A DNA stretch of 64,000 bases, from positions 248,001 through 312,000 of the forward strand of contig BLAL01000004.1 in assembly GCA_015698045.1 (NCBI GenBank). Reading direction: 5' to 3'. The notes beneath the pieces were generated by a model. That model saw only the letters and a program-made list of their open reading frames with translations. It did no database searches and was not told the DNA's origin. This DNA is from Rhizophagus clarus (Eukaryota; Glomeromycota; Glomeromycetes; Glomerales; Glomeraceae). Numbering within the stretch: position 1 is the stretch's first letter; each line of letters starts with the position of its first letter. Of this stretch, positions 39,003 to 52,000 are shown in pieces. A program made the position numbers and the translations under genes.

Positions 39003-40547
39003 ATTTATTATATTTGAAAATATATATGTTAGGAAAAGGCACGGTTAAAGTTTTTTTTTTTTTGAGTAAAAATTGAGAGCGAACGTTTTTGAACGTACCG
39101 TAAATTTATATAGAATTTGCTACCAAAGTTTTCCAAATAAGAAAAAAAGAAAAAGTGATATTAGTTTTTTTTTTGAGCATTAATACTAAAATATCCCAAA
39201 TAGTTAAAAAAGAAATATCAATTAAGAATAAATGAATTCTCTATATTTGTTATTAAATGGTGTATGTTAAGTGTCACCACCTCAGTTAAATCGTACCGTA
39301 GTAGTATAATCACGTGTACAATAGATAATGTCTACATAAGCAAATCATGTAGTGTTAATCTTCAATTAATTAAACAAATGCGACCGCAATGATGAATAAC
39401 CAAATGATATATATTACATAATACTTGCAAAAAGAACTATTTCGTTTTTTGTGTAAATAAAATTAGTTTAATTATTAACTAATTGTGCTTACCACGTCTT
39501 TTTTTATTAATAAAATACGAGCTTACAGAAGAATGCAACATATACTTGCATTTGACCAATAAAATAAAAAAAAATATTGAATAACCTAAATTGTAATGTT
39601 TCATATGAACTATAATTTATACGGCTCTTGAGAAGTTTAAAAACGCATTTCGTCGAGTTTGAAACTAAAAAATAAAATGAGACGAATTAATCATAAACAG
39701 TCGATAGAATGTAAAAGAATATGTGAAAAAATTTCAATTCTTTCATTATGAAGAAGAAGAAAAAAACGATAAATCCAGTTCCATCCAAATCATAATTGAA
39801 TTTGAACCCAAGAGAAATTTAAAATATTTACGATATCTCATTTTGGGTATAAAGAACATTAAAAAAGTAATTACTTGTACTGTAATGGCCCGTCGAATTT
39901 ATATTACCATAATTTAAACGGGGAGTACAAACTGTCATACCTTCTGATGGCATAATAGTTACTGTAGTTTGATATATTAATTCTCCAATATTATAGTTCA
40001 CGTGATAAACTATACTAATTACAAAATTTTAATATACGTTAGTTTATATTATAACAATATGTTTAATGTCAAGAAATTCCTTATCAGTTATGTTAAAATT
40101 ACCTAATCAGTAGTATACACCCAAAAAATTTTACGATAAAATAACATACCATAATTTCTACATGCAAAAAGTCGTAGACGACATTCTAAACCTCATTTTA
40201 TCTAATAAGTAAAATTGTGAAAGTTAAAAACACATACATAATTTTGCGCCAAGTTTTGACGGAGACCGTCCATTTGCGATCAATTTTTTTAATTTTATTC
40301 AAATTGCAGAAATTTATATATATACACAAATACAAAGCTTTTTTTTTTTTTATTTAATAACAACCATTTTTTAATACAATAGTATATAAAATATTTTAAC
40401 AAAAGAAACGAATTATTTAAATTACAAACTTAGAATATCAAGCAAAATATATCGACAGAATATACCGCATCGATATTATTGCCTTGAATCTTAGTGTTTA
40501 AATAACTCTAAAAATAAAAAATACGCATTTGCGCCATTTTTCTTAAT
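39003..40547. other. intergenic, no gene seen
   Basis: AT-rich. The 64-codon ORF at 39723 has no supporting features. Confidence 0.4.
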
Positions 40548-42283
40548 TTAGATATCTAAAAAAATAACGATAAAATAAAATCGATTAATATTAATTAATT
40601 ACGTACAATAAATACACACTATAAAGTATATTATACTTTACCATCTGGGAAATCCGAAATATGTAAATTAAATTGGGAAGTATAATAAGCTATAAAATTA
40701 AATAGAGTATATCAGAATACGCATGTTTAAAAATAATTGAATATTTGATAATTGATAATTACCCTCTTGCTCTTCTGTTAATTTGAAATATATATAATTT
40801 TTAATTAATAATATGTAAAAAAAATTCATAAATAAAAAACTTCAAAATATATACATTACCTTCTGTAGCATTTTTTGGTTTAGGTATATCATGAAAAGTA
40901 AAAATCTTACTATTACTAAAAACCATTTCATTTCCAGTATTAGTATGCATTTCAATATTTATATTTTTCCACTGATCACTATTTTCATGAAGTAATTTAT
41001 TGATATTTTCAACTTTTTCCCAAAGTGTATGAATATCAGGTCTTTTATCTGGATCTGCATCCCAACATTCTTCCATTAATATTTTATATATTGGAGGGGT
41101 ACCTGGTAATATTTTTGGTCTTATCCCATTAGTAATATTTACCGCAAGATCATATCCATGTTTACAATTAGAAAACGGTGGTTGTTCTGCTAAAACTTCC
41201 CACATAAGGATTCCGACAGAATAAATATCTGATTTAAAGGTATAATCATTTTTAAAGATTACTTCTGGCGCTATATAAGGAAGATTTCCATATACACTTT
41301 TTAATGGTTTATTGGCCGGTCCACAAAATCCAAGATCGCTAATATACCAATCATTCCTTTCTTTTGAATATAATATATTCCCTGAATGTAAATCTCTATG
41401 AACGGAATTTTCTTCATGAATTCTACATAATGCTTTAACTATTTCAAAAACAATTTGAATCTTCGTTTTCCACGTAATTTGATTTTGATTTTGTCGTAAA
41501 TATCTTCTTAAATCTATATCCATATAATTCATGACGAGCATAAAATTATCATTTTGATCTTTTGTTAATCCATAACATTGTACGATACTACCCCATTTAT
41601 TACTAATAAATAAATGTGTTGTCGCCTATTATATATTTATAACTTTAAATTAATTAAATTAACGTTACGTTACAATTGAAAATCAATTTACAAACTATTA
41701 CCTCTTCAAGCCATGTCCTATTTGCATCTTCAACATTTTCCAATTTCTTAAGTACCACTTTACTCGATCCAGTTCTTTTCAATTTTCTTTCTTTAACATC
41801 CCATTCTTTATAACATCCTTCTTCCCAATCTGCTGTATAAATATCTGAACAACCACCTTTAGCCAAAAATTTAAGATTTTTAAATTTATCATATGGTATC
41901 CATTCAACTATCATGTATGGAATTAACGAATCCTCTTGACATTTTTGTAATAATGTATCAATGGTCTTATTTCCAGATGTCCAATCTGAAAATCGTGATA
42001 TTAAATATTTTCTAATACAAACTTCGCAATATAATGTCGCCAAACATTTTTCTTGACAATTCTCACAGACTCTTTTGATTCCATCATTCTTCACAACTTT
42101 AAAATAATCATAATCACCATCGAACCTTTTTATTACCACATCTTTTTCTTCTTCTGTAAGAGTTTCTTCTTTACGAACAAATTCTTTTATATCTCTAAAT
42201 CTTATATGCATATCATCATTATTTATTAAGGCGTACGCCTTGTCATACACTGCGTTAACAACTTCTCTACGAATAGTAGCCAT
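40548..42283 (-). CDS. protein kinase with N-terminal Cys cluster and tiny 3' exons
   Basis: Exon 1 is 42283-41702 and exon 2 is 41625-40860. I infer three short 3' exons: 40774-40763 (12 nt), 40689-40642 (48 nt) and 40555-40548 (8 nt including the stop). All have GT-AG borders and matching phase 1 joins, giving 471 aa. The N-terminus has cysteines at 73, 76, 80, 86 and 89 (CENCQEKCLATLYCEVC), a putative zinc site usual in AM-fungal kinases. Kinase motifs: glycine-rich AKGGCSDIY near 141-149, Lys179, HRDLHSGN at 270-277, DLG at 291-293 in place of DFG, and APE at 313-315. The DLG motif is tolerated in many active kinases. The C-terminal sequence (AYYTSQFNLHISDFPDDI) fits the family, but those small exons need transcript support. 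Confidence 0.88.
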
Positions 42284-42345
42284 TTTATATTATTTATCAC
42301 ATATGGGTTATTATTATTTTTTTTTGAAGAAATAATTCGAAAAAA

Positions 42346-42376
<31 letters not shown>

Positions 42377-45300
42377 GAAAAAAATCAGGGGGGTTTTTTT
42401 TCCAAAAAAAAATATAATAATTTAGGGTTTGAACCTTCGATTAATTTGGTACATGACCCGGAATTATTATGAACCGGTAACCGCCATCGGGTTACAATGG
42501 TTACAATATTACACAAAAAAAATTCTCTTTTAGGTACTTAATTGTTTTTAAAAAAAGGAAGGGGGGCTTATATATATGTACTTAATATTAAATATTTAAA
42601 TTAATATCATTTATCCATATTCATCATTATTATTATTATTGAACTTTTTATTACTTTTTACGGTTTATCCGTTAACCGAACCGAATCTGAATGAAGAACA
42701 ATCAAATACATTCTTTCAATTTTTTTTTTTTTTTTTTTAAAGTTACAAATATATATTTTTTAAAGTTTAAAAAGCTCGTGAATTACAAAATGTTGAAAAT
42801 TTTTTTTTTAACGCAATTATGTTACACCAGAAGAGTTTTTCTAGTTCGATCATGGTTTTTTTCACGCACGCACAAAAGTGTTGTAACATAACTAAAAAAT
42901 CAAAAAAAAAAAAAAATTTTAATTCGTTCTAATAGTTGTTTACAAATAAACAGTACAATAGATACACAACACAAAGTAAATATAGGATATGAACAAAAAA
43001 AGATAAGATTATATTTTATTGTACGCAGAAAAACAATATGATGGTGATGTATGGTTTATATATCGGATTCACAAGAATAACATTTTCTTTCTCGTATGGC
43101 GTAAAGTTAATCCATTTTAGTAATAACAGGTCATCAAAATAGGCACGATCTTTGATAATAAGTTTGAATTGTATTAAAAGTTTAAATAATTATTTCGGCC
43201 GAAATATTAAATGAATTAATAAATGAATAATGACTTTTTTTTGGTTAAATTTTTTGCCTACTTAACCGAATTTGTTATCTTCTGGAAATGATTGGATACC
43301 CCAGTTTCTGGTTAATCAAACTATCTGATGGTAAATATTTCCTCTCGTCATGCTCTGAATTTGATTGCATAACACTTTCCTAATATACTGTATGTAAAAA
43401 AAAACAATAAATAGAATTATCCACTTGGTGGGGAAAAACCATTGTTTTTATAATAGATTTAGAATAATAGGAGGGAAGATATAAATTTTTTGAACTATGA
43501 TAAAAGTAACCAGTCACCGAAATATTATGGAATTATCCGAAAAAAAACCATCATTTCACGATATAATAAAAGGTGGTTGTCTCCTGCTTAACCTGATGGC
43601 TTAAGTTTAAGCATGGGAACTTACTTTTTGTGGAATATTAGTTCTAGCTTCTTAAAAATATTTTGAGAAAATACAATAAAACAATAATTCCCTTTTAGAT
43701 AACTTTTCTTTAGGACTAATTTATTTTTATTTAGTTATTACAATATGCAAATAAAGAGCCAAGCGGAAAATTGTAAATTTCTTTGACAAGTAAAATATCA
43801 CATAATGAATTACTTCACATATTTCGCTGCTAATAAAAGTAAGGACTTTCAATTTCGCAAGATCACTAAAGATTTTAGCAACTATTGTTAATCTTTAATG
43901 ATAAGTTTCATTGGTTTTTTTCGTCGATATTTATTTCTACAAGGTCTACAAATCTTTGACTAAAGAGATGCAATCAGCAATCATTACGTAAATATTTTAC
44001 CGAGTTAACCGGAGAAGTGACAACCACAGACAGAACTCGGGCATAAGTGATTCATGATAACATAATTTGATCGAATACGATACCATCCAATTCTGGCCGA
44101 AAATTAGCTACTTCGGCCGGCACTAACGAAAAAGAAGATCACGCTCGGCTAGCTTTCGTGAACTAATATTAAGAACATTCAGAATAACGATCCAAAATTG
44201 ACAAGTCTGTATTGAGGTTAAAGTTCGAAGCGAAAATTTTAGTTTTAATTGGCAAATTCATAATAAATAAATTTGTGAAACATGATGGTTATTTTTTTAA
44301 AAAAAAAATTTGAGCGAGGGAAATTAGTAATTTTAGAATTTACAGCGTGATTTCATCGGGACGTGCACGTTTTACAGTAATTAATTGCAAAATTATTCAT
44401 TGTCATGCAATATGTAATTATGAAATTAAAAAGTGCGCACCTGTTATCATAAAAAATATGTTAATTTTCTAAACATGCAGTTTGTGTTATATACAGTAAT
44501 ACTGTCAAATAGCGTGAACCATTGTGATAATATATTAACCTTAAACTAAGACTAAACTCCACCGTTGTCAAACATGGCTAAGGAATCATCTTGAGCAAAA
44601 TGTACAAAATAATGATTCTCTTCTTTAATTAAATGTGCTGGTTTAATTAATTAATTATTTATACATGTTGTACACATTATTCAGTTTATATATTAATTCA
44701 TTTTCTCTTTATTGAGATTAGAGAAAATGGAGAAAGGCGATAAGAGTGCAAGTTCAATTACTACATTCAGCATGTATGCTATATTAATTTTTTGGTGTTG
44801 AATAAGTAAAATTGTAAAAACTTTACCAAGAATAAAGTTAACCCTAGCTAGAGTCAGTCCGACCAAGAACCAGCATCATGCAGGAATGCCATATTCAATA
44901 GGTGACGCATGATCTTCCTGTATCCTTTTCTAAGTTTCTAAAATTACTCCTATAACGCCTGATCATGAGATCATCTTTTTTTCTTTTTTTTTGCAGTGTT
45001 GAGAATTCAGATTACTTTCATTTGCGCAGAGTCATAAAAATTTTGTGCGTGATCTATGAAAATTGTTCATATTCCGAATTTAGTTCATCTGAATTATAAA
45101 ACATAATTACGTTGCAAATATTTTTTATGTAATGCTATAGTGTACATCGGATTTCATGTCAGGTGAAATTGCAAGATTGATTAAAAAAATTTTTTTATCA
45201 TACTTTATATTATAACAAAAAACTTATTACAAAAACTCATTCCAACTTATCCGACATAGGTTAGGTCATATTTAATAGTTGTATAAATAGTTATAATTAA

Positions 45301-45777
45301 TATTTTTATTTTATTTTTTATCGATCTTTATGTTTATTTTTTTTTAAAAAAAAAAAATGATTTGTAACAACTAAAGAAAGCTTAAATTGGCTTTTTTGTT
45401 ACTTTATTTTTATTGTTCGATTATTTCTCTTGTATAGAGTTTTTATTTTTATTTTTATTTTTGATGGAGGATCACCTCGTACATGTGGAGACAAATTAAC
45501 TTGTCAAAATAAGCGGTATGTCAGAATACATGATACAACTATATATAGAGAACTATATCTATGTCGGGATCTGATTTAGTTATTATCAATATAAAAGAGA
45601 TAACCTAAATCACTAAAAAAAAAAAATACAAAAATAAGAAATAAAACAAAAAATAACGCACTGGGAAAATAGAAAAGGGGAAGACCAAGCCATAACCGTT
45701 TCTTAGGCCATAGCAAAATGTGGAAACGCCCAATCTACGCTAATATCCTATGGAATAAAAGAAGAGAAAATGAATTA
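42284..45777. other. intergenic, no gene seen
   Basis: Begins with a long A/T homopolymer tract (42341-42376) just upstream of the kinase ATG. The rest is AT-rich with scattered degenerate repeat fragments (for example the ACCGGTAACCG-containing stretch near 42474). No coding signal. Confidence 0.4.
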
Positions 45778-47194
45778 CTAGGTTAGCGATTTTCCATCTA
45801 GCTTCTGTATAAGAGATTTGAGAAGCGTGCATAAGTCATCCGAAACTGCGGTCTTTTTATGAGACTTGTTTTTTTTTGCTTTGGACTTCTTATGGTCAGG
45901 GCAAACCTGGCCCTGTTTATGGGGGTTCGATTGTCGTGATTTCTGAGTGATATCACTCTTAGTGTCTTTTTTCTTCTTCGACTTAATCAGTAAGGGCGTC
46001 CTGGAATTCGTCAACTTTATTTTGTCCGTTTGTAAGGTGAGCGCTCGCATCAACCTTTCATGCGTTTCAAAATAGAGTATTCCTTTGAGTCCTTGTTTAT
46101 CTTTGATGACTTTTCACACAGCAGCTCTCGTATACTGAAGGAGGATTCGCCATCAGGGGTGAATTTGCTATATATTGCATCTTCTGTAGCGTTGGCAGGG
46201 AAGCGGAAGGAGGCTTGAAAAATTTCACGACTCTTTCTTTGTGCGAGCTTCCATTCACCAGGGAACCACCGGATCCATATACTGCCTAGTTGGGTACACC
46301 AAGGCATCAAAATAAACTCGGTATCCTTTGTGAGGTTTAAAACTATGTCCACACGAATCGTGTAGTACTTGTGTTGGGTCTTGAGGGAAATGTTTAAAAT
46401 GCGGCCCCAGTCAGAAAAGGCAGACCTTATTTTATCTGGGGACCATGTGGTGGGTACATTGTAGACCATGATAGTTCGACGTTGACGATTTTGACTTTCA
46501 TGTACAATGTTGTTATCGCATGTGATTTTCTGAATCGACCCTTGCTTCTCTTTGCCTTTATTAGATTTTGTGGCTGGAAGTGTTACAATAGGGTGGGTGA
46601 TCACGGATACATCACACGTAATTATCAGATCATCAGCTAATTTTGGAGTAAAACTCGCGGCATCCGCCGATAACTTACTATCTATGACTATAGCCTGAGA
46701 TTCTGGAGATATTATTGGTACGCTTTGTTCCGGTTGTGACCAAGATTGCTGCGGCTCCAAGTCTTCAAAATTGTTTCCTTGGGGGAGCAGTTGTAACATA
46801 TCTTTAACCTTAATATATAGTCTGTCTAGTGTTAAACGCAAGTGTTTTTTGCCTAGACTGGCTGATATACTATAGTTGTTGGTATCAGAGGCGTTGTTAA
46901 AGCCTATAAACTGGTCTCATGGATACAAGTTCTGCTTACCGACGAGGAAAGCGAGCATTTTAAATTGTTTGTCTTGTTTACCAGGTTTTCCTTTGGAGGC
47001 CACTGAGTATATTTACCTAAGTCTTTTATCAGTTCGGCCTCGAAGGTTTGTAATAACTCTTTGATGGTTGTGGACCAAGTATTTTCAAAATTTTTCATCT
47101 TCTCTTTATGTATTTTGTCTGCGTATTTTTTGACAAAAAAATTTGTGAGAAAGAGTTTTTCCTCTTGTATAGAGTCGTTTTGAATGAATTTTAA
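45778..47194 (-). pseudogene. broken RRM-like ORF, probably retroelement ORF1
   Basis: Minus strand, higher GC than its surroundings. The frame is open from 47194 (LKFIQNDSIQEEKLFL..., then MKNFENTWSTTIKELLQTFE) to about 46904, shifts near 46910, continues 46895-46050 and shifts again into 46053-45778. The central part contains an RRM-like strand–helix pattern (RTIMVYNVPTTWSPDKIR, then IRVDIVLNLTKDTEF). The C-terminal part is Lys-rich and basic. Basic proteins with RRM-like domains are typical of non-LTR retrotransposon ORF1, and many such fragments occur in AM fungi. No ORF2 follows and no target duplication was found. The two frame changes indicate decay. It could instead be a degenerate host RNA-binding gene. 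Confidence 0.55.
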
Positions 47195-49056
47195 TTAGAG
47201 TGGCTTAACAATAACATGTGATCTGCACTAATGAATCAAATTCGCCGAAATGTTTCAATCCTATACTTTCTTCCAATTTGATTCTATTCACGATAGGAAT
47301 AAACTTTTTTAATTTTCGTAAATTCGGTTGATCTGTTATTTATTAATTATAGTGCTATTGTAATAATATGACCTGTCAAAAAGAAGTAATTACTGACCCT
47401 GAATTAATTCTTTTACCATCAATGAAATGCGCATTTGACTCACATTAAGCATTGCAGCTAGTGACAAGCACGTCCGAAATATGTGCCAGGTTACGCTGAA
47501 TATATTGCTTTAGAGTACAACTGTAAATGTCAATTTACTTGACTATCATATATTTGACATATTGACTTCACATTTTTTTCGTGTAATGTTTATTTTAAAA
47601 TTTTTTTGCGCTTTTTGAAAAATGTTAAAAAATAAAAAATATGTATTTTTGCATACTTTCAAATATTACCATAAGAAGCACAATTTTATTTTCAAAATAA
47701 GAGTTTATTTGCAATTTTATTAAACATTATAAATATTATATTACACGAAATTTATGTTAATAATATTGCAAAAAAAAAAAATTATAACTTCACAAATATT
47801 TAAGCTAGTTCCATAAAAATCAATATACATGAACTTTAATATCTACAGAACAACATTATTTAAGATTGTTTCACTTGTTTCTCTTGGCCAAAGTATTCAA
47901 AACTCAAATTATAACTTGAAGTAAAAAAACGCAACTTAGTACAGTATTGTTTTATTTATCTATTTATACAAGTATGCTCCATCTTTACACTGAATTAATA
48001 GTTTAAACTTTATTCTTATAAAAATTGATAGTGTGAACATGAATATTATAAAATTTATAAAATTTCTATTTTAAAATGTCTAGTTATACAGTATTTTAAG
48101 AAAAAAAAATCCAGAACATCATGAAATTAATACAAATTAATATATACGCATCCCGCATACCTCATAAACAACTTTTTTTTAAGCATATTTCACTTGTTTA
48201 ATGCAAACAAATGTTGCTGAAATCTATAAGAAAATTTATAACAAACACGTTTTATATTGAATATTTATATCCTTATAATAATAGTATAATAATATTTTAC
48301 ACCCGGAGTTCAGCTGCTGTTGAAAGATATTTACCCATTAAATAAAAATGCACTACCACGTGATCATAGTAAAATATTTGTCATCCGCATCACACCCTCC
48401 TCTTTTCACAAGTATTCTGGGACAGATTTTTTGAAATGTGTTCGTCACATTATTATTTGTCACAACCTTAATTCCCATTACGCCGCACTTAATCGGCCAA
48501 ATGTCACGTGGAAGTGGCTTTTTTATGGTGATGCTGGGGTAATTTATGGGCAAATAATTTAACCTGCTAGTGACAGGTGAAACTCATCACGTGACTTTTC
48601 GTGTTGGTAAATAGACGGGGAGCTAAGGTCCAGAATATTTAGCTGAAAAAATAGAGGAAAAATTTATTCACTAGTTTTTATAAATTTAACTAAAAACCAT
48701 ACTTTTCTACACACTTTGAGGTAAAGTGAAGATTTAAATTTTACTGCGGAATTCCTGTGGAATTGAAATATTATACAAAATTCTCGAAAATAATATTAAA
48801 ACACGGAAACAATCGTGGGCAAGTAATACTGCAGAAATTTATCTAGTGAGTAATAAATTCACTCAATATAATTTAAAATGTGTTTGTGTTTGTGATCAAC
48901 ATAATGCATGATATATCCGGAATAACTAATGTTCCGAAACTCCGAAATTCCGAAAATAACTACTATTTATACCTACATCAATAGAGGCGCCGGTACTTAC
49001 TCTTTCGTATATCTATTTTGTCTTTCTGGGCGAGACTTCGACGAAATTTTATAGCA
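47195..49056. other. upstream region of the micro-exon gene
   Basis: AT-rich. Around 48350-48600 there are three CACGTG palindromes, and near 48930-48955 a CCGAAACTCCGAAATTCCGA cluster related to the 15749-15994 element. The plus-strand ORF at 48320-48562 has no recognisable features. Confidence 0.35.
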
Positions 49057-52000
49057 ATGACTCAAAACAGCGACGAAGGTAAAAACATACATGTACAGTA
49101 TATGAATATATAATACAAAAGAATTATTCTAAATTCTTTTTTGCAATAGTTTTAAGTACCAAGGAATATGAAGGTATTAAATACAATGTTGACTTAATGC
49201 AATATTTATATAAGCCCTTAACACATAATTTGAACCAACTACATTCTTATTTAGATATTTTAACTGGTAAGTTATAAGTTAGCTTATAATTTGAGTAAAT
49301 TAATCTACTATTTCTATTATTTTTTTGTAACTAAATAATTCATTTAATAATTAATCATTATTGTAGTTGGTAAGTTACTGGTTATCTATTTTTGCAGTAC
49401 CATGTATGACCTTCAAATAACCATCTTCTTTGTCAAATAATTATTCAATATTTATTTATTAATATTATAGATTGTAAGTTATGAATTCTGTTATTGCTAT
49501 ATGATATTTATATATGATTTTAAGTTGTAACTAATTATATTCTTTGCTTAAATAATTAGATTGTAAGTATATATATAATTTAAATATACATTGTACATCA
49601 CATCCAACTAATTTTACATTTAAAATTATTAATGAATGGTAATAATAGGGTGTAAGTTATATTTTATTATGTTTAAATTATATGTTCGAATTTACCTAAG
49701 TTCTTCATTTAATATATATATGATCAATAATACTATAGATTGTAAGTTATATAATTTTATTATACTCCACGTGATATTTATTCAAACTCAATTAACTAAA
49801 TTTTATAAAAAAATGGGTGATAATTTAATTAGCTAGTAAGTTATGAGAAGTTCTTTTTATTTATTTGTATTTACATAAAATTAATATAAAATTCATACTA
49901 ATTAAATTCTTTACATAAAAATTTTTAGGATGTAAGTTTAGTAGCTTATTTAATGTTACTGTATCAATATATATTAATGTTTATATATAATCTAAATTAA
50001 ATAAATCTTTAAAAAAATTATTTTCAGATCGTAAGTCATAATACTCATATTATTATATTATTCAAGTATAATTCAAATTAATTAAATTTTGCTAAAATTT
50101 ACTATTTGATAATATAGGAAGTAAGTTACAACTTATTTAATTAAATTATTATATCGCAATTATTTATGAATTTATTACTAATTTGCAATATATATTCATA
50201 CAATTTATTAAATTCTTAAAAATTATATTATAATTTACTTTTGATATTTTACTTAGTTGGTAAGTTACAGATTTGTTTAATTTGTCACAATAATTGTTTA
50301 CAATTCTAATTAACTAAATTTTTATTTAATGACATTATAGAGAGTAAGTCGTATATTAATTATTGAGTGTTGCTAAATATCGTCGCAGGCGATTATCGCT
50401 GCAGGTCCTAACTCTGTCCAAAAATTATAATTTTGGCCGGAGTTAAAAAAATGCAAAGAAATATTGGTCATAAAAATTTTAATTTAAATAACGGATTTGC
50501 AAGATAAATAGAAATGATTATATATTATTCGCGGAAACAAATTTTTCTTAGAGAGTATTTTGCTTAAGAAATCAAACTTTCATGTTTTACTCAAAAACTA
50601 TCTGAATAGCAGCTTTTTTGATCTAAAAGAAACTTGGTTTACTCATAAATTTACATATAGTAATATTGCTATATTACAGCTAGACCAGTATTTCGTATAA
50701 AAATTAAGATTCAAAAAATTTTGTGCAGCGATAAGTCAACTGCGGCGATTTTTTGACATATTTGATATTTATAATATGATTTAAATTAATCAAAATTTAT
50801 TATTTAAATAATCATTTTAGGTTGTAAGTGATAACATATTATCATATTTATTTTATGTAATATACAATTGAACTAATCAACTGAATTTCTTTGTTAATAA
50901 TGTTAGGTGGTAAGTTATAAGTTACTTATTTAATTTTGTTATATATTTTAATATATGATTTAAACTAATTAAATCTTTATTTAAATTGTTTCAGCTCGTA
51001 AGTTTTAAAATTTTTAAATATTTATAGTTAATTAATAAAATATTTTATTTATTAACTGAATATAATAATTAATACAGAAAGTAAGTTATATTTAATAAAT
51101 TTATTTATTAAAATAATCATACAGAAAGTAAGTCATATTTTATTTAATTTTATTTATATGTATGCATTATAAATAATTCAAATTAACTAAATTCTTTCTG
51201 TAAAATCATTTAGATTATTTTTAATATAATTATATAATATTTATATGTAATTTAAACTAATAAAATTCTTTATTTAAAATATATTTGATAAATTACTTAG
51301 TTGGTAAGTTATAATTTATTTATTCGATTCTGTATTTCTGTTGTATTTACTATATATTTTGTTTATACATAATTAAATTAATTCTTATAAAAAAAAAATA
51401 CTGCGTATTAGGTGGTAAGTTGTGTAAATTATTTGATTTTATTATATATATTTATACTAACAATTATTTATTTTATATATTATTTTAGATATAATTTATT
51501 TAATTATTTTGCTTATCTGTCCTTGTATAATATTTAATTAAATTTTTTATTTAAAAAATTATTGGCAATTTACTTTATTTAGTAAGTATGAATTATTTTT
51601 TTTTTACGTATATATTATAATTTAAACTAATTAAATTTTTACTTAAAATTTAAAATTATGTGATAATAAATAGGGAGTAAGTTATAAGTTACTTAATTTA
51701 TTTAGAATAATATTTACAACGTATTAAATTAATTATATTCTTTATTTAAATATTATTTAGGTTGTAAGTTATATTTATCTATTAGTTTTATTATAAAATA
51801 TATTAATATATTGAAGTCAATCGAATTTTTTATCTAAAAACTATTTTAGGTGCATAGTAAGTATGATAATATAAATTATTTATTCAGCTAAATATATTTA
51901 TGATAGTAATTTAAATTTTAAAACTAATCACGTCTTATTTCATTTAACTATTATTTTAGAGTGTAGGTTTAAGTTATTTATTTAATTTTTATCATATTTT

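Noticed and set aside
42424..42445. tRNA B-box-like GGTTTGAACCTTCG
   Set aside because: No acceptor or anticodon stem partner within tRNA distance.
48320..48562. 80-codon ORF upstream of the micro-exon gene
   Set aside because: No recognisable motif and an antisense ORF of similar length overlaps it.
49398..49440. Alternative exon after TTTTTGCAG inside the second array intron
   Set aside because: In phase it reaches TAA after seven codons and has no donor; the intron length is normal without it.
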